Assembly (NCBI RefSeq): GCF_009371985.2
Contig: NZ_VIKU02000009.1
Location: forward strand, 28,470-92,469
Source of the DNA: Pelagihabitans pacificus
GTDB lineage: Bacteria; Bacteroidota; Bacteroidia; Flavobacteriales; Flavobacteriaceae
Length of the DNA: 64,000 bases
Direction of reading: 5' to 3'
In this document: positions 8,555 to 19,187 of the stretch, piece by piece
Layout of the letters: each line of letters opens with the position of its first letter
Position numbering within the stretch: position 1 is the first letter of the stretch
Notes under the pieces: model-generated
Seen by the model: only the letters and a program-made list of their open reading frames with translations
Told to the model about the DNA's origin: nothing
Databases searched by the model: none
Made by a program: the position numbers and the translations under genes

Positions 8555-9844
8555 CTAATTAAGGTCAAACGTGCTTAGCAACTGTATTTGATCTTCGAGA
8601 TACTCGTACTGGTATAATACATTATCACCGATCATTAACAACGAATTTTGCAACGGTATCACGTCATACGTGATGATGTTTTCAAAATGATTCAATAACC
8701 GCAGATTATCCACATCTGATTTGTCGTATACTTTTAAACCTGCCGAACCGTCACAAATGAAGAGCTTCTCATCCTTAATACCGAGGCCATATGGCTCTTT
8801 CAACCCATAGAACTTCCTAAGCTTGGGATCGGCCAAATTCGTAACATCTATAATGTAAAGTCCGCTTTCTATCCCGCCGCATGCGTTACCGCCTCGTAGG
8901 GTGACATAAGCAAAATTGCCATCGACCACCACAGGGTCACAGGCGGTGCCATGAACAAATTCAGAAACATAACTAGGAGTTTCTGGGGAAGTAATATCAT
9001 AGATGTACATTCCTTGTGTTCCTCCTAAAAACAATATATCCCCTTGATTGAAAATCGTCTCAATGACCCCATTGGTATATACCTCATCAAGTATCTTTGG
9101 CTCATCTAGGTTCGATATATCAAAAACATTGATGCTGAACGATTCTATCGCATATAAATAATCCCCTACGATTTTAAAACGTGCCAATGAGCCCCCTTGT
9201 CCCGTATCGGAAGAAGTAGGTACCGCAGCCTCATTAAAGGATGCCACGTCTTCCAATGCATAATATCCCCCGTACTTTTCATTAAATTCCGAAACCAACA
9301 TGCGTCTGGTCTCGACTTCCCAACCAATGATGGCCTCTCTGGTATAATCGAAATCGGCATAGTCGTAATAATCGGCTTGTGGCCATTCCACATCGGTACC
9401 GACGGTGCACCAGAAGTCCTGATAAATAGCGTTTTCGATTCGCTTTGCATTTCCGATATTATTGATATCGGAGATATCCAGTATCACCAAATCCCCATAG
9501 CTATCGGCATATAGACGATCGCTTTTTATTGAAATGTCAAAATTACCCTCCATTTTAATAAACGCAATGTTGCTCGGGGCAGCAGGGTCGCTGTTATCCA
9601 ATACATGAAAGCCCCTGCCCACATCATTGACAAAGATGTAGTCTTTATAGGCATAAATCTTTCCCGAGTCAGAAATGGGAATCGGCTCGGTCACATCTAC
9701 CGCCTCTGCCTTAAAGGTTACCAAATCCGCTTTTAAGGGCGTGGCGATGACATAATCGGCATAACCTTCGGGTGCTTCGTCATCGTTACAGGAAGTGAAG
9801 GCGAAAATGGCCAGACAAAGCAGGCCCATCGTTATCTTTTTCAT
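8555..9844 (-). CDS. LVIVD-repeat lipoprotein
   Basis: 429 aa. The signal peptide ends in lipobox FTSC (Cys19), followed by Asn-Asp-Asp, consistent with an exported lipoprotein. The body has repeated short beta segments of the LVIVD type: FHVLDNSDPAAPS, LVILDISDINN, INVFDISNLDEPK, MYIYDITSPETPS, LYIIDVTNLADPK, LKVYDKSDVDN. These should form a beta-propeller. Such proteins are common in Bacteroidota, but no molecular function is established. The gene is first of a two-gene unit with the Kunitz lipoprotein and is divergent from miaB, with a 148 bp shared upstream region. Confidence 0.85.
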   Translation of the reverse strand: MKKITMGLLCLAIFAFTSCNDDEAPEGYADYVIATPLKADLVTFKAEAVDVTEPIPISDSGKIYAYKDYIFVNDVGRGFHVLDNSDPAAPSNIAFIKMEGNFDISIKSDRLYADSYGDLVILDISDINNIGNAKRIENAIYQDFWCTVGTDVEWPQADYYDYADFDYTREAIIGWEVETRRMLVSEFNEKYGGYYALEDVASFNEAAVPTSSDTGQGGSLARFKIVGDYLYAIESFSINVFDISNLDEPKILDEVYTNGVIETIFNQGDILFLGGTQGMYIYDITSPETPSYVSEFVHGTACDPVVVDGNFAYVTLRGGNACGGIESGLYIIDVTNLADPKLRKFYGLKEPYGLGIKDEKLFICDGSAGLKVYDKSDVDNLRLLNHFENIITYDVIPLQNSLLMIGDNVLYQYEYLEDQIQLLSTFDLN

Positions 9845-9927
9845 TGTTGCACTATTTATTGGTTATGTCTTTCAGATGCCGAATTCGAATTCTGGTTGCG
9901 TTTTATCATAATTTTATACCTGTCAAT

Positions 9928-9959
9928 TTGTCATAAAGCTGGATTTAATACTATCTTTG
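9928..9959 (+). promoter_or_regulatory. Candidate miaB promoter (TTG / TATCTTTG)
   Basis: TTG at 9928-9930 and TATCTTTG at 9952-9959 with a 21-bp spacer, close to the Bacteroidota consensus TTG-N19-TAnnTTTG. It is 33 bp before the miaB start. Another feature of this spacer region is a 12-bp palindrome GAATTCGAATTC at about 9882, of unknown meaning. Confidence 0.5.
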
Positions 9960-9992
9960 CCCTCCTGTTTATTAGTAGGGGATTGGTAATAT

Positions 9993-11438
9993 ATGGAAAA
10001 AGTAATAGATGAATCCGTTCAGGGAAAGGCCCTATCGTTGGAAGGGAAGAAAGATAATAGCCGAAAACTGTATATTGAGAGTTATGGTTGTCAGATGAAT
10101 TTTTCGGACAGCGAAATCGTGGCCTCCATTTTGGCAAATGAAGGGTTCAATACGACCAATACCTTGGAAGATGCCGACCTGGTGCTGGTGAACACCTGTT
10201 CAATCCGAGAGAAAGCGGAACTTACCGTTCGCAAGCGCTTGGAAAAATTCAATGCTATAAAAGCGACCAAGCCCCATATGAAAGTTGGGGTCTTAGGTTG
10301 CATGGCCGAACGTCTTAAAAGCAAGTTGCTCGAGGAGGAGAAGATCGTCGATATGGTGGTAGGGCCCGATGCATACAAAGACCTGCCCAATCTTATACAA
10401 GAAATTGACGAAGGCCGTAGTGCGGTGAACGTTATTCTTTCCAAGGAAGAAACCTATGGGGATGTGGCCCCCGTTCGATTGAATTCTAACGGAGTTACCG
10501 CCTTTGTGTCGATCACACGAGGTTGCGATAATATGTGCACCTTCTGTGTGGTCCCATTTACCCGTGGCCGGGAACGAAGTCGCGAACCACAATCGATTAT
10601 TCAGGAGGTTGACGAACTCTGGGAGAAAGGATATAAGGAAGTGACTCTTTTGGGACAAAACGTGGATAGTTATCTATGGTATGGCGGCGGACTGAAAAAG
10701 GATTTTGCAAAGGCTTCGGAAATACAGCGAGCCACCTCGGTCAACTTCGCCAAACTTTTGGAAATGGTTGCGTTGGCCCAACCGAAAATGCGCATTCGCT
10801 TTTCAACTTCGAATCCTCAGGACATGACCTTGGATGTCATCCATACCATGTCCAAGTATGACAACATCTGTAAAAATATCCACCTTCCGGTACAAAGTGG
10901 AAGCAACCGTATCTTAAAGGCCATGAATCGCCTTCATACCCGCGAGGAGTATTTCGAATTGATAGACAACATCCGTGCGATCATACCCGATTGTGGTATT
11001 TCGCAGGATATGATCGCCGGCTTTCCCACAGAGACGGAGGAAGACCATAAGGACACCCTCTCGCTGATGGAGTACGTTAAGTATGACTACGGCTTTATGT
11101 TTGCCTACTCGGAACGACCCGGTACAATGGCAGCCAGAAAATTGGAAGACGATGTTCCCCTTCACATCAAAAAAAGGAGGTTGAACGAAATTATTGGGCT
11201 TCAACGGGAGCATTGCCGGTTAAGAACAGAACAGTATGTCGGTAAGGTGCAGGAAGTACTGATCGAAGGGACTTCGAAAAAGTCATTAGACCATTGGATG
11301 GGGCGGAACTCCCAGAACACCGTGGCCGTTTTTCCGAAGGAACATTATAAAGTGGGCGATTTCGTCAATGTAAAAATGCATAGTTGCACCTCGGCTACCT
11401 TAATCGGCGAGGTTGTAGGCTATTCGGATAACAATTGA
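9993..11438 (+). CDS. miaB: tRNA-2-methylthio-N6-dimethylallyladenosine synthase MiaB
   Basis: 481 aa methylthiotransferase that converts i6A37 to ms2i6A37 in tRNAs reading UNN codons. The N-terminal UPF0004 domain provides the three cluster-binding Cys (Cys33 in YGCQMN, Cys69 in NTCSIRE, Cys103 in LGCMAE). The radical SAM domain carries C178-x3-C182-x2-C185 ([20 protein letters not shown]), and a TRAM domain closes the protein. The 20-residue N-terminal extension before KLYIESYGC is common in the phylum. It is the first gene of the miaB to secG group. Confidence 0.96.
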   Translation: MEKVIDESVQGKALSLEGKKDNSRKLYIESYGCQMNFSDSEIVASILANEGFNTTNTLEDADLVLVNTCSIREKAELTVRKRLEKFNAIKATKPHMKVGVLGCMAERLKSKLLEEEKIVDMVVGPDAYKDLPNLIQEIDEGRSAVNVILSKEETYGDVAPVRLNSNGVTAFVSITRGCDNMCTFCVVPFTRGRERSREPQSIIQEVDELWEKGYKEVTLLGQNVDSYLWYGGGLKKDFAKASEIQRATSVNFAKLLEMVALAQPKMRIRFSTSNPQDMTLDVIHTMSKYDNICKNIHLPVQSGSNRILKAMNRLHTREEYFELIDNIRAIIPDCGISQDMIAGFPTETEEDHKDTLSLMEYVKYDYGFMFAYSERPGTMAARKLEDDVPLHIKKRRLNEIIGLQREHCRLRTEQYVGKVQEVLIEGTSKKSLDHWMGRNSQNTVAVFPKEHYKVGDFVNVKMHSCTSATLIGEVVGYSDNN

Positions 11439-11511
11439 AAATTCGTACGGTCCCCGAAAATGGAATTGTCTCACAAAGCATCAATTCCCAATTTGAGGGG
11501 ATAAAAAGAAA

Positions 11512-12780
11512 ATGGAAAATATTCAATCGATAAAACAGCGCTTTGAAATCATCGGGAACGATGTGAAGCTTAATCGTGCCATTGAGAAGGCCATTCAAGT
11601 GGCACCTACCGACATTTCGGTATTGGTCACTGGGGAGAGTGGGGTCGGTAAGGAATCGATTCCAAAAATCATCCACTCCCTTTCACATCGCAAGCATGCG
11701 AAATATATCGCTGTCAACTGCGGCGCCATTCCAGAAGGTACTATAGACAGTGAGCTTTTCGGTCATGAAAAAGGGGCCTTTACCGGAGCTACCCAAACAC
11801 GAAGTGGATATTTCGAGGTGGCCGATGGGGGCACCATATTCTTGGATGAGGTCGGTGAACTACCCTTGACCACCCAAGTGCGTTTGCTTAGGGTATTGGA
11901 GAATGGGGAGTTCTTAAAAGTAGGTTCCTCCCAGACTCAGAAAACCGACGTCCGTATCGTTGCCGCAACCAACATCAACATGTTCGAGGCCATTAAAAAG
12001 GAAAGATTCCGGGAAGACCTTTACTACCGACTCAGCACGGTAGAAATTAATCTTCCTCCCTTGCGGGAACGCAAGGACGACATTCACCTGTTATTCCGAA
12101 AATTCGCCTCCGACTTCGGACAGAAATATAAAATGCCTACCATACGCTTGGACGATGACGCCATTCAATTGCTCTTGAGATACCGATGGCCAGGTAACAT
12201 ACGGCAGCTTCGAAACATTGCGGAACAGCTTTCGGTCCTGGAAAAAAGCAGGAACATCTCATCGGCCACCCTTAGCGGTTATCTTCCTACCACTGGGGAT
12301 TCCAATTTACCGGCCGTGGTAGCGGGTGGTAAAAAAGAATCCGATTTTAGTACCGAGCGTGAGATTTTGTATAAGGTATTGTTCGACATGAAAGGAGATC
12401 TCAACGACCTTAAGAAGCTTACCCTGGAACTTTTAAAAACCAACGATAGCAAGAAAGTACAGGAAGAAAACGAAACACTCATCCAGAAAATCTATGGCAC
12501 CAATGGCGAAGAGGTCTCCAAGGAGGAGGAAGATGCCCTAGAAGTTTTGGAGCTGCCGGAGCCTCCAAAAGAACAACAGGCATACCACCCACCTGCGGAG
12601 GATAAATATCATTTTGCGGAGGAAATTGAAGAGGAGGAAACCCTCTCCTTACAGGAAAAGGAGATTGAATTAATAAAAAAATCCTTGGAAAGGAACCGGG
12701 GCAAACGGAAAGCCGCCGCTGCGGAATTGGGTATTTCGGAACGAACCTTATACCGTAAGATAAAGCAGTATGACCTTTAA
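11512..12780 (+). CDS. Sigma-54-dependent transcriptional activator without a sensor domain
   Basis: 422 aa. The AAA+ activator domain starts almost at once: Walker A GESGVGKE at 41-48, the sigma-54-contacting GAFTGA loop at 88-93, Walker B GGTIFLDE at 106-113, and later VRIVAATN and the RWPGNIRQLRN block. There is no receiver, GAF or PAS domain. An acidic, probably flexible linker of about 110 residues (roughly 265-375) joins the ATPase to a Fis-type helix-turn-helix at the C-terminus (RKAAAAELGISERTLYRKIK). It should activate RpoN promoters, but its signal and targets are unknown. It is 73 bp after miaB and is followed by lptE. Confidence 0.9.
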   Translation: MENIQSIKQRFEIIGNDVKLNRAIEKAIQVAPTDISVLVTGESGVGKESIPKIIHSLSHRKHAKYIAVNCGAIPEGTIDSELFGHEKGAFTGATQTRSGYFEVADGGTIFLDEVGELPLTTQVRLLRVLENGEFLKVGSSQTQKTDVRIVAATNINMFEAIKKERFREDLYYRLSTVEINLPPLRERKDDIHLLFRKFASDFGQKYKMPTIRLDDDAIQLLLRYRWPGNIRQLRNIAEQLSVLEKSRNISSATLSGYLPTTGDSNLPAVVAGGKKESDFSTEREILYKVLFDMKGDLNDLKKLTLELLKTNDSKKVQEENETLIQKIYGTNGEEVSKEEEDALEVLELPEPPKEQQAYHPPAEDKYHFAEEIEEEETLSLQEKEIELIKKSLERNRGKRKAAAAELGISERTLYRKIKQYDL

Positions 12781-12807
12781 AAAAGAGAGAACAAAGAACA
12801 ATTGGAA

Positions 12808-12848
12808 AGGACCGATTCCTGTGTTGGAGACTTTTGAAGCCCGGTCCT
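12808..12848 (+). repeat. Inverted repeat upstream of lptE
   Basis: AGGACCG at 12808-12814 is perfectly repeated inverted as CGGTCCT at 12842-12848, with a 27-base loop. No T-run follows, so it does not look like a terminator. It may be an RNA hairpin in the leader of lptE or chance. Confidence 0.35.
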
Positions 12849-12897
12849 AAAAGTTTGTTCTTTTCCCTATCTTCCGAAAATTTAAATTACCAGTTCA

Positions 12898-13407
12898 GTG
12901 AAATATAAAATTCTCTTTATTGCAATGACACTAAGCCTTAGTGCTTGCGGCGTTTACAATTTCACGGGGGGCAATCCCGGTACGGCCGAAACATTTCAGG
13001 TAGACTACTTTCAGAACTATGCTACCCAAAGTCCTGGATCTACCTTTGAACCGGGGGTGGATAGGGACCTGACCCAAGCGCTCCAAAACAGGATACAGGA
13101 CCAGTCAAATCTTCAACTAGTAGGTAGTGGGGGAGATTTAATTTACGAAGGGGAGATTGTGGAATACCGCATATCGCCTATGAGCGCAACCGCCCAATCG
13201 ACCGCGGCCCAGAACCGTCTGACCATATCGGTAAAGGTGCGGTTTTATAACAATACTAAGGAGGATTCCGACTTTGATCAACGATTCTCTTTTTTTTATG
13301 ATTATCCGGCCAACCAACAATTATCCGCAGTCAAGAGCGAAGCCCATGAGGTGATTTTTGAGCGTATTACCCAAGATATTTTCAATGCCTCATTGGCCGA
13401 CTGGTAG
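12898..13407 (+). CDS. lptE: LPS assembly lipoprotein LptE
   Basis: 169 aa from a GTG start. The signal peptide ends with lipobox LSAC (Cys17). After it come GVYNFTGG and a small alpha/beta fold typical of LptE of Bacteroidota, including the GDLIYEGEIVEYRISP strand pair. LptE plugs the LptD barrel that puts LPS into the outer leaflet of the outer membrane. The sequence family is weakly conserved. The call rests on the pattern plus position: between the sigma-54 activator and a TPR gene, then secG, a neighbourhood repeated in flavobacteria. Confidence 0.85.
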   Translation: MKYKILFIAMTLSLSACGVYNFTGGNPGTAETFQVDYFQNYATQSPGSTFEPGVDRDLTQALQNRIQDQSNLQLVGSGGDLIYEGEIVEYRISPMSATAQSTAAQNRLTISVKVRFYNNTKEDSDFDQRFSFFYDYPANQQLSAVKSEAHEVIFERITQDIFNASLADW

Positions 13408-13517
13408 CACAATGCATAGGAGTTGTACACAAATTCGAAACAGAGAATTTCGTATTTCCGCTTTGGATGGATTAAAACAACGATTTTACTTGCTCAGTAA
13501 ACCATTTGGCAAAAAAT

Positions 13518-14435
13518 ATGAACGTACAGGACTTCACATATTTACTTCAACATCCGAATAAGGTCGTAACACCTGTCCAGACCCACCAATTAAAGGAGGT
13601 ACTTGACGAATACCCCTATTTCCAGGCAGCCAGAGCCTTACACCTTAAAGGATTAAAAAATCTCAACAGTTTTAAATATAACGCTGCCTTGAAAGTCGCT
13701 GCGGCCCATACTGCCGACAGGGAGGTTCTTTTTGATTACATTACCTCAAAGGAATTTCTTCAAAATGCCATTGCCGATACTATTTCGGGAAAATCTACAC
13801 CCTTGAACGAATTGGAGATCCTATCGGAAGAAATACCCATGGCCGAACAGCCAAAAATGAATATGATAGCAGACTCCGAAGATGAACCGTTGCCACAGAA
13901 TATCAAAGATGCTGACGCTATCTTAGACCCACGTTTATTTACTTCCAAAAATACAGACGAAGAAGAAAAGCTTATCCACAAGACCAAGGAGAAATCCGAC
14001 AGTCTTGGACTAGGGGAGCCCCTGTCGTTCACTAAAAAGGAAAAACACTCCTTCGGGGAATGGTTACAATTAGCTTCCCTGAAAACAATCAACCGGGAAG
14101 ACCGTCCAATCCAAGGGAACATGGAACCGATCAATTTCCCTTTGGAAGAAGCCGTACTAAAAAACAAGAAGTCTGAATTGATCGATAAATTCATAGCCTC
14201 CAATCCCAAAATTGTCCCGAAAAAAGATATCCCGAAAATAAATATTTCAGAATCGACAAAAATCGACAGAAAGGAGTTGATGACAGAGACGTTGGCCAGG
14301 GTATATTTGGAGCAAAAAAAGTATAAAAAAGCCATTCAGGCCTACAAAATTTTAAGTTTGAAATATCCGGAAAAAAGTGGTTTCTTTGCAGACCGAATAA
14401 AAGCAGTCAAAAAAATACAGCAAGAAAACAGATAA
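13518..14435 (+). CDS. TPR-like protein of unknown function
   Basis: 305 aa from the ATG at 13518; an upstream in-frame TTG at 13506 would add four residues. The N-terminal part (VQDFTYLLQHPNKV, then EYPYFQAARALHLKGLKN) is helical. The middle is charged and low in complexity. The C-terminal region (LARVYLEQKKYKKAIQAYKILSLKYPEKS) is a clear tetratricopeptide repeat pair. There is no signal peptide, so it is probably cytoplasmic. The frame ends 6 bp before secG, suggesting co-expression with lptE and secG. Its role is unknown. Confidence 0.8.
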   Translation: MNVQDFTYLLQHPNKVVTPVQTHQLKEVLDEYPYFQAARALHLKGLKNLNSFKYNAALKVAAAHTADREVLFDYITSKEFLQNAIADTISGKSTPLNELEILSEEIPMAEQPKMNMIADSEDEPLPQNIKDADAILDPRLFTSKNTDEEEKLIHKTKEKSDSLGLGEPLSFTKKEKHSFGEWLQLASLKTINREDRPIQGNMEPINFPLEEAVLKNKKSELIDKFIASNPKIVPKKDIPKINISESTKIDRKELMTETLARVYLEQKKYKKAIQAYKILSLKYPEKSGFFADRIKAVKKIQQENR

Positions 14436-14441
14436 AGCCCC

Positions 14442-14816
14442 ATGAGTACGTTTACCATATTCTTGATTTTAATCATCGTAGTATGCTTCCTTTTGGTTTT
14501 GGTCGTTATGGTTCAAAACCCCAAGGGTGGCGGACTTTCCTCTTCCTTTGGAGGTGGCGGAAGCCAGGTTGTCGGTGGAGTGAAAAAGACCGGTGACTTT
14601 CTTGATAAGAGTACATGGACACTTGCGGGAGTCTTGGTCCTTTTAATATTGGCATCCAATATCGCATTGCCCGGTCGATTCGGGGATGCAGAATCAAAAT
14701 TGCTAAATGGGGACGATATTGAAACCACGGTACCTGAGACGGTTCCCGAATCAATACCGGAAGAACTGCCAACACCCGTTTCCGAGGATGCGGTCCCGAA
14801 TGACAGCACCCAATAA
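14442..14816 (+). CDS. secG: Preprotein translocase subunit SecG
   Basis: 124 aa. Two transmembrane helices (about 4-23 and 56-74) flank the characteristic loop VMVQNPKGGGLSSSFGGGG. An acidic, proline-rich C-terminal tail of about 40 residues extends beyond the second helix. SecG is the small accessory subunit of the SecYEG channel. The gene follows the TPR gene by 6 bp and is closed by a strong terminator at 14834. Confidence 0.95.
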   Translation: MSTFTIFLILIIVVCFLLVLVVMVQNPKGGGLSSSFGGGGSQVVGGVKKTGDFLDKSTWTLAGVLVLLILASNIALPGRFGDAESKLLNGDDIETTVPETVPESIPEELPTPVSEDAVPNDSTQ

Positions 14817-14833
14817 AACAAATATCAAATCAC

Positions 14834-14872
14834 AAAATGCCAGCACAAATGACAAGCTGGCATTTTTGTTTT
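14834..14872 (+). terminator. Intrinsic terminator after secG
   Basis: Stem AAAATGCCAGC / GCTGGCATTTT with an 11-base loop, followed by TTTTTGTTTT. It begins 18 bp after the secG stop. Confidence 0.9.
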
Positions 14873-14887
14873 ACAATGTGTCAGTTT

Positions 14888-14903
14888 TTATGCCATGGCA
14901 TAA
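14888..14903. promoter_or_regulatory. 16-bp perfect palindrome upstream of groES
   Basis: TTATGCCATGGCATAA reads the same on both strands. It lies between the secG terminator and the groES start (54 bp before the ATG), and its right half merges into TAATTTCTG, a near match to the -7 promoter element. It is not the CIRCE element. A repressor operator for the groESL unit is the simplest reading, but the regulator is not known. Confidence 0.5.
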
Positions 14904-14956
14904 TTTCTGCCTACTAAAACCAGAATTATAAAATCCAATTTTAAAAACTTAAAAAT

Positions 14957-15235
14957 ATGGCTAAAGTGAACATTAAACCATTGGCGGATAGGGTACTTAT
15001 CGAGCCGATGGAAGCTGAAACCAAAACAGCATCGGGAATCATCATCCCAGACACTGCAAAAGAAAAACCACAACAGGGAAAAGTTGTCGCTGTAGGGCCA
15101 GGCACCAAAGATGAAAATATCACGGTGAAGGTAGGTGACAAGGTTTTGTACGGCAAGTATGCCGGCACCGAGCTCAAGTTGGAAGGTGTCGATTACCTAA
15201 TGATGCGGGAAAGCGACATCTTGGCAATCATCTAA
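14957..15235 (+). CDS. groES: Co-chaperonin GroES
   Basis: 92 aa, full-length. It has the conserved start [14 protein letters not shown], the mobile loop [29 protein letters not shown] and the ending [13 protein letters not shown]. GroES caps the GroEL cage and sets the folding cycle. groEL follows after 105 bp on the same strand. Confidence 0.98.
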   Translation: MAKVNIKPLADRVLIEPMEAETKTASGIIIPDTAKEKPQQGKVVAVGPGTKDENITVKVGDKVLYGKYAGTELKLEGVDYLMMRESDILAII

Positions 15236-16972
<1,737 letters not shown>

Positions 16973-17002
16973 GCAATCGGTTTACCTATTACCTACAAAT
17001 TA

Positions 17003-17037
17003 AAAACCGTCCCGAATATGATTCGGGACGGTTTTTT
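17003..17037. terminator. Bidirectional terminator between groEL and the DUF3179 gene
   Basis: Perfect 11-bp stem CCGTCCCGAAT / ATTCGGGACGG with loop ATG, flanked by A-run on the left and TTTTTT on the right. It can serve groEL on the plus strand and the end of the copper block on the minus strand. Confidence 0.92.
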
Positions 17038-17059
17038 ACTTTTCTTTTAAGAGACTTTT

Positions 17060-18121
17060 TTAATTGCTATAAATCTCCGTCTCGTAAAATGCGGGAATCG
17101 AAAACCAATAGCCCATAAAACCATCTGCGGGTCGTAGTGGTCCGTTGTTTCCTGCACCGGAAATCACCTCTCCGAAAATATTGTATCCGTTGCCATCGCT
17201 ATCACGGACTACCGCAACAGAGGTACCGTCGAAAAGGTAATCGAATACCAAGCCTTCCTGCGCGGGCGTCAGGGCAAAGGAAACCATAAAGTTCGTATTT
17301 CCGACCATGAGATAGGACCCACCCTCAAAGGCATCCTTAAAAACGTTGGTCGCACGAAAATTGCTAAAACGATAGACCTTGGCCTTCTCCCCATCGATAA
17401 TTGCAAAAACCCTTTCCTTTAAGGGAAGCCTACTATCCTTCGGGACGGGAAACAGAAAATTATCCTGATTGGTCTTGTAGTCGACATAGGGATATACCCC
17501 ATAGGTTCTACTAAAGCCGGTATTCAAACTGAGTAGCTTGGTTTCGGGAAACATCGTTTTCCATGTTTTCCAATCGGTTTCTACCAAGGGAATCAAATCC
17601 GCTTTTTCCCCAATGTTGTCGCCATTGACCGACTCGTTCAATAATTGGGACCAGTTGCTCTTTGTAGCCCGGTCGAACGGAATCAGGTTCGTTTGATATA
17701 GCAGTCCGGAGACCCCGAAAGTAGTTTCCCTACCATTTACTATCCGGTTCCAACCGATACCTGTTCCAGTAAGGGGGCAATAGGTGACCGCCAAGGAGAC
17801 ATCACCGATTTTGTCATTTACAATTTCGTGCCAATCCAATACGATATGTTGGTAGGCGCGGATGTCGTTACCGTTCTTGTAGCCCAAAACCAGGTCCCCG
17901 TCCAAAAGAATAGAGGACTGATCGGCCGCGACCATCACCGGGTTTTCCAACGCTGGGATTCCATCCCTTCCCGGGCCACCGTCCAGAACCTCAGTTACGG
18001 GAATGCTCCATTCAGTCGAGGTGTTCTCGACTTCTTGCGGGTTTACTGTAGATTCCTGAGTACTCGAGGAACTACAGGAGCCTACCATGGCAAAACTTAA
18101 TACAAGCAATATCTTCTTCAT
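17060..18121 (-). CDS. DUF3179 lipoprotein
   Basis: 353 aa. The signal peptide ends in a lipobox around VGSC (Cys16). The DUF3179 core is clear: IPALENPVMVAADQ, DGDLVLGYKNGNDIRAYQ, VTYCPLTGTGIGWNR, TFGVSGLLYQTNLIPFDR and the ending YWFSIPAFY. Many DUF3179 proteins carry CPLC or a selenocysteine version CPLU; here the motif reads CPLT, with only one Cys. The function of the family is unknown; a redox or metal link is suggested by the motif and by the position here, 6 bp downstream of the barrel gene at the end of the copper block. Confidence 0.85.
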   Translation of the reverse strand: MKKILLVLSFAMVGSCSSSSTQESTVNPQEVENTSTEWSIPVTEVLDGGPGRDGIPALENPVMVAADQSSILLDGDLVLGYKNGNDIRAYQHIVLDWHEIVNDKIGDVSLAVTYCPLTGTGIGWNRIVNGRETTFGVSGLLYQTNLIPFDRATKSNWSQLLNESVNGDNIGEKADLIPLVETDWKTWKTMFPETKLLSLNTGFSRTYGVYPYVDYKTNQDNFLFPVPKDSRLPLKERVFAIIDGEKAKVYRFSNFRATNVFKDAFEGGSYLMVGNTNFMVSFALTPAQEGLVFDYLFDGTSVAVVRDSDGNGYNIFGEVISGAGNNGPLRPADGFMGYWFSIPAFYETEIYSN

Positions 18122-18127
18122 AGCATT

Positions 18128-19096
18128 CTAATTTAAGGTATTCAACGGATTTTTAAGCAAATTATAGGAAATACCTGCCGTAAATCGCACGGTGGGGGTC
18201 AATTGGGTGCCTACAACATTGCTATAGGCGGGAATTTCCACTCTTGTATTTAGTGTAAAATCGGGAGTTACTTTTACACTTAGCTCTGGCCTGATAAAAA
18301 TCCACCGACCCCCAGTATTCGGTAACTCGGAAGCATTTACCTGGTCAACAAACGCCTTCCGATACTTTAAGACCACCCCGGGATTGAAGATGGTATTGAA
18401 TAACAAAAACTGATCGGTGTAACCCACATTGGCCTGTAGAACATCGCCAAACTCATACACGGAGGTATTGTTCAAATACGACTTGTTCTTTCCAGTGAAC
18501 CGATAGGTGGCACTGGCCGACATCGTGGCCGATGGCCTAAATCCCACTCCTTTGGATATCGACACCCAACCTAAGGCATCCCAGGCACCGCTTCCCGGTT
18601 GTAGGTCTGCCGTCAGTTGAAAACCTTCCTCGGTAGTAAGATCTGATCGCCCTAAGGGAGCTTTGGTTCCCAAACCTATATTCAATACCGTTTGTTGTCC
18701 GAGTATATCAGGCATGGCATATTTTATAAGGATGACCGCGTCGCCAATCCCAGTGGTTTCCGTAAGATTTTCATTTCCAAACTGACGTATGGTTCGGCTT
18801 TGGTTGACCCAACTAAAAAGGGCTTCCACCGAAAAACGGTCCGTAAAGGAATATCCTGTATTCAAAAGCACTGAATTGGTAATTCGCAATCTCGAGTCAT
18901 CTTCCAATCTTTCCGTTCCGGCGTTTAGGGTGTTTAGATTGTTATAATCATAGTTGAGCCCGATTATAAGGGAGCCTTTCCCTTCATTGGGCAGACCCAG
19001 ATTGTTGGATAAAGGTACGCCACCGGAACAACAGGTTTGCGAATACAAATGCTGCCCGGTCAAAAAGGAAAGAAATATAATGGTGATTACCCGCAC
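18128..19096 (-). CDS. Outer-membrane beta-barrel 'transporter' with N-terminal CCSGG
   Basis: 322 aa from a GTG start preceded by AAGAGAA; an upstream stop in frame rules out a longer start. After a signal peptide the mature part begins TCCSGGVPLSNNLGLPN. Alternating hydrophobic strands rich in aromatic residues follow to a C-terminal FTAGISYNLL segment, as in outer-membrane barrels. The vicinal Cys pair right at the predicted mature N-terminus could bind metal. It resembles the family described as putative MetA/phenol-pathway-type transporters. Transport of a metal or metal complex is inference from the copper neighbourhood. Confidence 0.7.
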   Translation of the reverse strand: MRVITIIFLSFLTGQHLYSQTCCSGGVPLSNNLGLPNEGKGSLIIGLNYDYNNLNTLNAGTERLEDDSRLRITNSVLLNTGYSFTDRFSVEALFSWVNQSRTIRQFGNENLTETTGIGDAVILIKYAMPDILGQQTVLNIGLGTKAPLGRSDLTTEEGFQLTADLQPGSGAWDALGWVSISKGVGFRPSATMSASATYRFTGKNKSYLNNTSVYEFGDVLQANVGYTDQFLLFNTIFNPGVVLKYRKAFVDQVNASELPNTGGRWIFIRPELSVKVTPDFTLNTRVEIPAYSNVVGTQLTPTVRFTAGISYNLLKNPLNTLN

Positions 19097-19187
19097 TTCT
19101 CTTTTTTATGGCTATACCCTTAGTGCGAAAAAGATAGCCACCCTTACAAATGCGATAAAAATGAGGGATTGGATTTTAGAAAATACC

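Noticed and set aside
8545..8568. TTG start for the Kunitz lipoprotein at 8568
   Set aside because: It would lie inside the upstream coding region; the ATG at 8547 has a better ribosome site and gives a proper signal peptide.
13760..14335. 191-codon minus-strand frame opposite the TPR gene
   Set aside because: Antisense shadow of a lysine-rich protein; Ser/Phe-rich product without domain.
17760..17800. Selenocysteine in the DUF3179 motif
   Set aside because: The frame reads Thr, with no in-frame TGA at this place.
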